64,000 nucleotides of DNA, taken from positions 40,775 to 104,774 of the forward strand of contig NZ_JAGUCO010000020.1 of assembly GCF_018271995.1 (NCBI RefSeq), read 5' to 3'. This stretch comes from Carboxylicivirga linearis (GTDB taxonomy: Bacteria; Bacteroidota; Bacteroidia; Bacteroidales; Marinilabiliaceae). Both the position numbers and the translations under genes were made by a program. The notes beneath the pieces were generated by a model. The model made no database searches, was not told the origin of the DNA, and was given only the letters and a program-made list of their open reading frames with translations. Below, one piece after another: positions 58,228-64,000 of the stretch. Each line of letters begins with the position of its first letter. The stretch's first letter is position 1.

Positions 58228-58248
58228 GGTGACCTGCAAGGTGACCTC
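58228..58248. promoter_or_regulatory. Two GGTGACCT motifs near attR
   Basis: GGTGACCT at 58228-58235 and GGTGACCTC at 58240-58248, start-to-start 12 bases. They have the same sequence as the motifs beside attL and lie about 60 bases inside attR, the arrangement expected of integrase arm sites at both ends of the element. Confidence 0.55.
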
Positions 58249-58305
58249 AGCAATTATAGATTAGTAAGGTTAAGATAATAAACGGTTTATGGTAGAGGTG
58301 TATCG

Positions 58306-58382
58306 TCCTGGTACCCCGACGATAAAAAAATCAAAACAAGTCAAAAGCTCATAAACCATCGTGTTTGTGAGCTTTTTCGTTT
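58306..58382 (+). other. Attachment site at the far end (attR)
   Basis: Starts with 14 bases of the tRNA-Pro 3' end (TCCTGGTACCCCGA) and continues through the tRNA terminator, 54 bases identical to attL. The rest of the tRNA is absent, so this is the displaced original 3' end and not a tRNA gene. Confidence 0.9.
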
Positions 58383-58487
58383 CATAATATTGTTAAGTGG
58401 CAATTTAATATGATGCTGGGTTAGGGATTGAATATATCTGTTTAATGTTCTACTTTTACATTTTACTATTCAACAAACTCTACCCTT

Positions 58488-59702
58488 ATGAAAACAAATA
58501 GAACAATATTACTTGTTTGCCTCTCCTTGTTTATAAGTATTAATAGTATAAAATCTCAGGATAAGAAAGAGAAAAATCTTTCAATCATTCCCCTGCCAGT
58601 AATTGCTTCTAATCCAACCAATGGTTTTATGTATGGTTTAGCGCCCGGAGCTAGTTGGTATATGGGTGACAAATTAAATACCAGTATTTCTTCAGGGTTA
58701 GGTACGGTAATTTACACTACCAATAAGCAACTAATTATTACGGCCAAAACCAATGTTTTTTTTAGTAATGATAAATGGAACCTTCTTAATGACTGGAGAT
58801 ATTTTATTACATCGCAGCCAACATTTGGTTTAGGAACAGGCCCCAATTCCAATAAAGTAGTAGATGGCGGATTTGAGTATGATGATAATCAGTTTAGTCA
58901 AACGATTAAAACAGCTCAACAAATGGAGTTTAACTTTTTAAGGCTTCATCAAACGTTGCTGAGGAAACATCAGGATACACGATTATTTTATGGTGTAGGT
59001 TATCATTTCGATTATCATTATAAGGTTGTTGATAATCTACTTGATTTGGAAAGTGATCCACCAGTATTAACAAGTCATTATCTGTACCAGAAGGCTAAAG
59101 GTTTTTCTGATACTGAGTATACAACTTCAGGGGTATCGTTAAATGTTTTATTCGATAGTAGAGATAATGCCATCAATCCATATTCAGGTAGATATGCATT
59201 TGTTAATCTTCGGATTAATCCTGAGTTTTTGGGAAGTGATCAGTCATCAAGCATATTATGGGCTGAATATCGCGATTACGTTCACTTTAGTGAGGAGCGT
59301 CCACGGCATATGTTAGGTTTTTGGACCTATGGTTGGTTTGTAACTTCGGGCGACGTACCATACCTTGACTTACCTTCTGTTGGGTGGGATCAATTCGGAA
59401 CATCAGGAAGGGCTTATACTCAGGGACGATTCAGAGGTGAAGATCTTTGGTATGCTGAGACTGAATATCGTTTCCCGTTGCAAAAGAATAAAGAAACTTT
59501 AGGAGGTGTTGTTTTTGTAAACGGAACAACAGCAAGCAGCAGAACTAATAATATCAATCTGTTGGATTATTTAGATATTGGTTATGGAGCAGGTTTACGC
59601 GTAATGATTAATAAAAAGTCAAGAGCTAATCTTACTATTGATTATGCTTTTGGTGAATATGGTGCGCAAGGTTTTTATTTGGGTTTGAACGAGAAATTCT
59701 AA
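58488..59702 (+). CDS. BamA/TamA-like outer-membrane barrel
   Basis: 404 residues with a signal peptide (to NSIKSQ) and then barrel strands typical of the Omp85 surface-antigen C-terminus: GVSLNVLFDSRDNAINPYSG, YAFVNLRINPEFLGSD, the RGR-like RFRGEDLWYAETEYRFPL, and a final strand LNEKF ending in Phe. No POTRA domains precede it, so it is one of the small barrel-only relatives rather than true BamA. Its place just past attR is on the chromosome side of the element. Its function is unknown, possibly lipid or protein insertion. Confidence 0.82.
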   Translation: MKTNRTILLVCLSLFISINSIKSQDKKEKNLSIIPLPVIASNPTNGFMYGLAPGASWYMGDKLNTSISSGLGTVIYTTNKQLIITAKTNVFFSNDKWNLLNDWRYFITSQPTFGLGTGPNSNKVVDGGFEYDDNQFSQTIKTAQQMEFNFLRLHQTLLRKHQDTRLFYGVGYHFDYHYKVVDNLLDLESDPPVLTSHYLYQKAKGFSDTEYTTSGVSLNVLFDSRDNAINPYSGRYAFVNLRINPEFLGSDQSSSILWAEYRDYVHFSEERPRHMLGFWTYGWFVTSGDVPYLDLPSVGWDQFGTSGRAYTQGRFRGEDLWYAETEYRFPLQKNKETLGGVVFVNGTTASSRTNNINLLDYLDIGYGAGLRVMINKKSRANLTIDYAFGEYGAQGFYLGLNEKF

Positions 59703-59928
59703 GCAATGTTTGAAGTTTCCTTCATAAGAATTTTGAAGAGATAGGTGATTTGTCTAATTACTCACACTATGATTAATTACCTATCCATATATTTTCAAAT
59801 CCTGGATAAAGATCTAGCCTGTTCGGGATTTTTAATGATATATAAACAAATTAGCTACTACCATTTTTTATACAAAACAGTCAGGAAGAGGCGACCGAGC
59901 CATGCTTTATTCCCTACATGTGGTGTCA

Positions 59929-60507
59929 TTAATTTTCTATTATTTTAACTGCTGCATCATATCCATCACTAAGAAATTCATAAATCTCTTTAATTACAGC
60001 TTTCTCTAGTGTTTTGTTGGATAAATCAAACAACTTCCCTTTCAGCAACTGGAACCAATTGGTTTTACCCAAATTAAAATGATTTTTTAATTCTTCAATT
60101 TCATTAAATATAACCTCTTGGCCACATCCCTGTCTTTCAAGTTTTTCTATAATCTCATTCAATTTGATATGCAATTTAGATTCTTCTTCTGCGTCAAACT
60201 TGTCTTTATTTTTAGGTTCATAAGTATAGAACCTATTTATATCATCAATTTCTTGGTCAATAACAAAGATTCCTATTTCTCGCTCTTTCTCGTATCCACA
60301 GTTTCCATTACACCCTTTGGCATGTTCTTCTTTATCTTTGATAGTTTCTTCTCGAATTATCTTAAGGAAATCTAACTTATCTCTATCGCGATTAAAGTCA
60401 AATAACTTTGTCGTAATAATTGATTTTAAATTTTCAAGATTATTTACCATCCCACTATTGTATAGTCTGAAGAAAAATTGTTCTGCTTCTTTCTCTATAA
60501 CATTCAT
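59929..60507 (-). CDS. Hypothetical cassette-type protein
   Basis: 192 residues from MNVIEKEAEQFFF; the longer frame upstream runs through the preceding attC-like spacer. It has no signal peptide or membrane helix, is highly charged, and contains a Cys cluster (HAKGCNGNCGYEKE, about residues 63-76) that could bind zinc. The C-terminal segment NWFQLLKGKLFDLSNKTLEK is a helical pattern I have seen in other Bacteroidota hypotheticals, but I cannot name the family. It lies as one unit of a minus-strand array with the Shedu-like and serine hydrolase genes. Confidence 0.62.
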   Translation of the reverse strand: MNVIEKEAEQFFFRLYNSGMVNNLENLKSIITTKLFDFNRDRDKLDFLKIIREETIKDKEEHAKGCNGNCGYEKEREIGIFVIDQEIDDINRFYTYEPKNKDKFDAEEESKLHIKLNEIIEKLERQGCGQEVIFNEIEELKNHFNLGKTNWFQLLKGKLFDLSNKTLEKAVIKEIYEFLSDGYDAAVKIIEN

Positions 60508-60548
60508 ATTTTGGGTTTTATTTAGGTTATAATATTTGAACCACTTAA

Positions 60549-60624
60549 TGCACCTCAACGGCCAGGCTATGCTCAGTGTGCTTGTGTTGCGCCTGCGGCA
60601 AGCTTATGCTTTGTTAGCCATTGT
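60549..60624 (-). repeat. attC-like spacer, split by the group II intron
   Basis: On the minus strand it runs from TGGCTAACAAAGCATAAGC to CCGTTGAGGTGCATTAAG, with the inner palindromic part TTGCCGCAGGCGCAA. The ends resemble the RYYYAAC...GTTRRRY core sites of integron attC elements with one mismatch each. It is GC-richer than nearby genes. It ends 42 bases before the start of the next minus-strand gene, where an attC would lie. The intron interrupts its other edge. Confidence 0.5.
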
Positions 60625-61304
60625 GTGTGCCCAGCATGAGCACGAGTACCAAAGTACTCAAAATAATCCAGAGGGTGAAAGTCCCTTACTGGCAAGTTGG
60701 CGAAGTCAGTTAGTAAGCTGCAAGCTGGTCAGGGGTGACCTTGGGAGTGAAGACTATTGCGATTGAATAATGAGCAATATCGACTACAAAAACCTGTACT
60801 GACGAACAGAATTGAAAATCGACGCAGTCAAACCGCGTATAAGGCTGGTTAAGGAGGGTAAGCAAGCACATCATTGCAAAGCCCGAAGCCAATAATCCCT
60901 AGTTAGTAGATGCGGCACGCATAGGTTGAAGGATTGTGCTCTTACCTGGGGAGAGCTCCGTAACCACGCGCTGGTAGAGCGGAGCAGTCAGTGTTCGGCT
61001 GAGTTCATGCCGAAGTCAGACGCCATAGTAGTCAGGAGAAACAAGCTGTAAAGAATAATACAGAAGTCTTACCTGATGAAGCGCTGAACGATACGTAATT
61101 GGAAATTCTTTAGAGGGGTATAAACTTCGAGTTTACTAGCCCTATTCAAAACTACAATCAAGGTGCAATGGTATAAAGAGCATTGTATTGATACGTGTCG
61201 AACCGCCCAGTACGAGACCCGTACGTACTTTTTATAAAGTAAAAAGTCGTGGTGTGAGAGCTTCTTCCTGCTAGTGTTTGCTAGTGGGGCTGGCTACTCG
61301 ATTA
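60625..61304 (+). ncRNA. ORF-less group II intron RNA
   Basis: About 680 bases. 5' end GTGTGCCCAGCATGAG matches the GUGYG start; CCAGAGGGTGAAAGTCCCT (60668-60686) is a domain I signature; then CTCCGTAACCACGCGCTGG and further domain structure; CGAACCGCCCAG...ACCCGTACGTAC and GGTGTGAGAG (61198-61260) mark the domain V region; the 3' end is GGCTACTCGATT, the usual domain VI exit. No reverse-transcriptase frame is present: the longest frame is 76 codons and shows no RT motif. It must therefore rely on a maturase elsewhere or be dead. Ends are good to about 4 bases. Confidence 0.78.
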
Positions 61305-61314
61305 TGTGTAGTGT

Positions 61315-62616
61315 TTATTTTTTCTTAGTTCGCTTAGGTTTTACCTTACCTTGAATCAGTTTTTGAAGACTTTCAATTCTATCTAAAAGCTCATCAAATG
61401 TCAAAATTTCAACATCTTTACTATTGCTTCGTACAAGTTCAAATGACCTCAATTGTTTCTTATCCAATTTTTTAATCTCACCCATTAAAACAACACACTT
61501 AGAATTATAGGTCTCGAATGGTTCTTCGGATTCCATTTTTATAACAGAGTAATGTTTCTGGAAATTATCTCTTTGATTAAGAACTTGTGAAATCCCTCCA
61601 GACAGGTCATCACTTAAACCATAAACATCTAAACCTCGATAGGGTTTCCCCTTTTTTACTAATTCTGTTTTATGAGTCTTTATTTCTATGAATGCAACAT
61701 TTTCAGTTAGATTGTTCTTCACTAAAAAGTCATTCAATTTCCCATTTTTATTTGATAAGTTTTTCCCTCCAACGTATGCTTCGTCTTGAAATAGAATAAT
61801 TGGGAAAGAAAATATATGTGAAAAAATCCAATTATGTTTATTTAAAAACTCTTGCCATTTTTTTTCAGTAGCATCAGAATCGGCTGTTCTTCCCATTAAG
61901 GTTTTATACTCAGATATTACATCTTCTATGTATTTAGCATCTAATTTCTGTTTTGTATCTAATAATGTTTCTGCAGAAAGGAAATCGTCAGTTACAGATA
62001 ACTTATCAAACATTTCTTTAATCGCAGTTTTGTCTTTGTCTGAAAATTCATCAATTGAGCTTCCCCATGTAGCAATAGTTTCAGCTATTGAGTTTTTTAC
62101 GTACTTAAGTTCAACTTCTTCAATTTCCTTTGGAAATATGTTTTTCAATAAATGATGAGCTAAATTTGCTCTGTCTTGAGATTGTTGGTCAAGTTTAGCG
62201 GAAAAAATATCATATAGTTTACGTAAATCTGATTCAGTTAGAAGTATTTCCTTTTTGGCTAAATCTAGTTTTGCTGAACCCTTTTTTATTATTCTAATAG
62301 TTTCAACCTTTAGCTCTTTCCCAATAAAATCACCTACTGGTTTTAGTTTACTATTTAATCCATAACCAAACGTTGCCACTTTAACTGTACCAACAGGTAA
62401 TTTACCTTCAAATCCCTCATACATTATTTTATTAATGCTTGGGTACTTTTCTTTTCCATCAAAACCCCAAGGATAATGTACTATTAAGTCTCTTCGTCGG
62501 TAAACTTCCTTACTAATTTTTTGAATCTTCTTTTCTGAATCGATGAATTCATAAACAATCATCGTAGCAGTTTTTTTGATTTCTTTTTCTTCTCTAATTG
62601 GTTCAGTTACTGCCAT
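61315..62616 (-). CDS. sduA: Shedu-type (DUF4263) anti-phage nuclease
   Basis: 433 residues. The C-terminal third matches the Shedu SduA/DUF4263 nuclease domain: a helix FLNKHNWIFSHIF, the YVGGKNLSNKNGKLNDFLV motif and the PD-(D/E)xK core Asp...AFIEIKTHKTEL (Glu-x-Lys), then GGISQVLNQRDNF. The N-terminal 270 residues are a variable sensing region (YEFIDSEKKIQKISKEVYRR...). Shedu is a single-gene defence system that restricts phage growth. The gene begins 38 bases after an attC-like box and lies on the same strand as its array neighbours. I am confident of the family; the activity is untested. Confidence 0.82.
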   Translation of the reverse strand: MAVTEPIREEKEIKKTATMIVYEFIDSEKKIQKISKEVYRRRDLIVHYPWGFDGKEKYPSINKIMYEGFEGKLPVGTVKVATFGYGLNSKLKPVGDFIGKELKVETIRIIKKGSAKLDLAKKEILLTESDLRKLYDIFSAKLDQQSQDRANLAHHLLKNIFPKEIEEVELKYVKNSIAETIATWGSSIDEFSDKDKTAIKEMFDKLSVTDDFLSAETLLDTKQKLDAKYIEDVISEYKTLMGRTADSDATEKKWQEFLNKHNWIFSHIFSFPIILFQDEAYVGGKNLSNKNGKLNDFLVKNNLTENVAFIEIKTHKTELVKKGKPYRGLDVYGLSDDLSGGISQVLNQRDNFQKHYSVIKMESEEPFETYNSKCVVLMGEIKKLDKKQLRSFELVRSNSKDVEILTFDELLDRIESLQKLIQGKVKPKRTKKK

Positions 62617-62653
62617 TATTTTAGGTTTTATTGTTTTCTGGGACGATTCTTTA

Positions 62654-62796
62654 CATTACACACAACGTTGATAATATGGGGCGTTTGGCATTTTAAGGCT
62701 CCAAAGTATCAAACCGCAGTACATTTTATTAAATGTTAACATGCTCAAATTTAGTACTATCCGCCAAATGACCTATATTTATTGTTGTGGGTAGTG
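62654..62796 (-). repeat. attC-like palindromic spacer
   Basis: About 143 bases between the serine hydrolase stop and the nuclease start. The ends are complementary, CACAACG (62661) and TTGTTGTGG (62782). Inverted arms GCGTTTGGC and GCCAAATG flank an inner hairpin ACATTTTATTAAATGT. The edge box CATTACACACAACG (62654-62667) matches CATTACCCACAACG at 63906-63919 in 13 of 14 bases. Size, fold and position after an ORF are as for integron attC sites. Confidence 0.55.
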
Positions 62797-62805
62797 ATTT
62801 TATCA

Positions 62806-63882
62806 TTATTCAATTTTCGAATTCATTACAAGTCCAAGCATTTTATAAATATTGTTTTTTTCATAATCATAATCGTTTTCAGTATCAACTCTATGTACCA
62901 AAACCATTTTATAGTCAGGATATATTGCAAGCATATGTATTCCTACACCTGTATGATAGAATGAAACGATGTCTTTTTTATCATCAGTTAACCTTAGTTT
63001 CCACAACATACCATATCCTAAATTGTATTTTTCATTATAGATGGAAGTTGGTGTTGTACTAGATTTTATCCAACTTTCCGAGATAATCTGTTTATTATTC
63101 CATTTTCCATTATTTAGATAAAGTTGTCCATAAAGAGCTAAATCTCTTGTAGACATTCTAAAATGATAAGCAGGGTATTTTGATTTACTCTTTTCGTATT
63201 GATAAAATCCATCCACTTTGGGCATCTCAACATTTTCGTCATCTCCATCGATAACTACATATTCACCTTTATACTCAGACATACCGATTGGATTTGCAAT
63301 CTCTTTAAGAAATAGTTCGTAAATACTTTCTACAGTCTTTTCCTCTAAAATTGCTCCTAAAGTATTAAAATCCCAATTGTTATAGTAGTAATAAGTTCCT
63401 GGTTTATCTGAATTTCTCTTTGGTAGACTGTTAATCATACCTTGAGACATTGCAGCAGCAGGATGATAGATTCCCGATTTTGATTTTAATAAATCAGCTA
63501 TTCTTGCATTTTGTTCAGTGGCAGAAAGTGTATCTATATCTTGAATGTTTAATTCTTTTAAAGTCATTGAAGTGTCAATCTTGCCCTGTTCAACTGCAAT
63601 TCCAATCAATGAGTTAAGTAAGCATTTTCTAATCGAATGAATCAAGTGTTTTTTAGTCGTATTTCCATACTCGAAAATTACATCACCGTCAACAAGAATA
63701 ATCATTGATGAAGTACCGCTTTTATCTAAGAAGTCACTTAAAGTATCAAGTTTTTGAGATGAATAACCTTTTAATTCAGGTGCTGAATATTTTAAATTAC
63801 TATTCAAAGAGTCACTACAACTTATTGTCATTAAAATTAGTGACATTATCATGGCGATATTTATAATCTTATATCTTTTCAT
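62806..63882 (-). CDS. Serine beta-lactamase-like lipoprotein
   Basis: 358 residues from the ATG giving MKRYKIINIAM; the longer frame starts with GTG inside an attC-like box and is rejected. Lipobox LMTISCSDS, so lipid-anchored. Class C beta-lactamase/DD-peptidase fold: nucleophile in SIRKCLLNS (Ser-x-x-Lys), YYNNWDFNT (Tyr-x-Asn) and YHTGVGIHM (His-Thr-Gly). This group includes esterases and D-peptidases as well as true beta-lactamases, so resistance should not be assumed. Its envelope location suits a peptidoglycan or antibiotic-related role. It is the first visible unit of the array. Confidence 0.88.
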   Translation of the reverse strand: MKRYKIINIAMIMSLILMTISCSDSLNSNLKYSAPELKGYSSQKLDTLSDFLDKSGTSSMIILVDGDVIFEYGNTTKKHLIHSIRKCLLNSLIGIAVEQGKIDTSMTLKELNIQDIDTLSATEQNARIADLLKSKSGIYHPAAAMSQGMINSLPKRNSDKPGTYYYYNNWDFNTLGAILEEKTVESIYELFLKEIANPIGMSEYKGEYVVIDGDDENVEMPKVDGFYQYEKSKSKYPAYHFRMSTRDLALYGQLYLNNGKWNNKQIISESWIKSSTTPTSIYNEKYNLGYGMLWKLRLTDDKKDIVSFYHTGVGIHMLAIYPDYKMVLVHRVDTENDYDYEKNNIYKMLGLVMNSKIE

Positions 63883-63905
63883 CTTATTTGCAGTGCGTTG
63901 TTTTT

Positions 63906-64000
63906 CATTACCCACAACGGTTAACTAGGCGCTGAAATGGAAACTGATCTTATATGTGAATATAAGAGCGGTTTCTGTTTTTGCGTTTAGTGGGTGTTAT
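63906..64000 (-). repeat. attC-like spacer, cut by the window end
   Basis: Begins with the shared edge box CATTACCCACAACG (63906-63919), 24 bases ahead of the serine hydrolase start, and continues through GGTTAACTAGGCGCTGAAAT toward TTTAGTGGGTGTTAT at the window end. It continues outside, so a further unit of the array probably lies beyond. Confidence 0.45.

Larger units (their letters stand above)
35998..58382 (+). mobile_element. 22.3-kb integrative element carrying a fructan-utilization locus
   Basis: Bounded by 54-bp perfect direct repeats (35998-36051 and 58306-58359), extended to 77 bases with two mismatches. The repeat comprises the tRNA-Pro 3' end and its terminator, the usual attachment core for tyrosine recombinases. 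A tyrosine integrase gene lies just inside the tRNA end. Cargo: an IS1182 insertion, decayed mobilization sequence, nine fructan-locus genes and a DNRLRE lipoprotein. No relaxase or conjugation genes survive, so it is probably a mobilizable or now-fixed island. I cannot tell whether it still excises. Confidence 0.88.

Noticed and set aside
58306..58382. Third tRNA-Pro gene
   Set aside because: Only the last 14 bases of the tRNA are present; this is the displaced attachment site.
60536..60766. 76-codon open frame, and a minus-strand frame at 60710-60892
   Set aside because: Both lie inside the attC-like spacer and the group II intron RNA and carry no reverse-transcriptase motif.
62787..63062. 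Plus-strand open frames of 60-91 codons
   Set aside because: They are antisense to the serine hydrolase gene and the spacer; the minus-strand reading has the full catalytic motif set.

Overview
The window is AT-rich chromosomal DNA from a member of the Bacteroidota. The evidence is SusC/SusD pairs, CarboxypepD_reg-plug TonB-dependent receptors, a hybrid two-component sensor, a type IX secretion sorting domain, TAnnTTTG-like promoter boxes, few Shine-Dalgarno sites, and a Bacteroidetes-type arginine decarboxylase. The overall gene set would suit a marine or anaerobic polysaccharide degrader (for example Marinilabiliales), but the genus is inference.

Layout. (1) 1-35.5 kb looks like core chromosome: the end of an ExbD-ExbD-TonB cluster, a TauE/SafE permease, glyA, a TM2/DUF2752 pair, two related CLC chloride-transport proteins with CBS domains around an HNH/NUMOD4 gene and a dihydrouridine synthase, two TonB-dependent receptors, an arginine decarboxylase, an S9 peptidase, a cluster of small secreted proteins with a duplicated leader, a DEAD-box helicase, a phosphoesterase, recA, a Bcp peroxiredoxin, a TPR/PD40/SPOR envelope protein, and clpS-nfeD-floA. 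A striking 105-bp tandem repeat, itself built of five 21-bp units, lies at 17.6-17.9 kb. (2) 35.7-36.0 kb holds tRNA-Ser(GCT) and two identical tRNA-Pro(TGG) genes. (3) 36.0-58.4 kb is a 22.3-kb integrative element inserted at the 3' end of the second tRNA-Pro. A 54-bp perfect direct repeat (tRNA 3' end plus its terminator) recurs at the far end, a tyrosine recombinase sits just inside the tRNA end, and GGTGACCTC motifs lie near both ends. The cargo is an IS1182-family insertion, decayed mobilization sequence, and a complete fructan-utilization locus: sugar porter, fructokinase, SusC, SusD, DUF5018-type surface lipoprotein, divergent GH32 lipoprotein, secreted binding-like protein, GH32 fructanase, and a hybrid two-component regulator with a periplasmic sugar-binding sensor. 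(4) 58.5-59.7 kb carries a BamA-like barrel gene. (5) 59.9-64 kb is a cassette-like array on the minus strand: an unknown protein, a Shedu-type (DUF4263) nuclease, and a serine beta-lactamase-like lipoprotein, separated by palindromic attC-like spacers. An ORF-less group II intron lies, in the opposite orientation, inside one of these spacers.

How they work together. The fructan genes form a self-contained chain: surface capture and cutting (lipoproteins, GH32), outer-membrane import (SusCD), inner-membrane uptake (MFS porter), phosphorylation (fructokinase), and control by the sensor at the end of the cluster. Because the whole chain sits between att sites, fructan growth is probably a horizontally acquired trait. 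The adjacent cassette region looks like a second and different acquisition platform carrying a defence gene.
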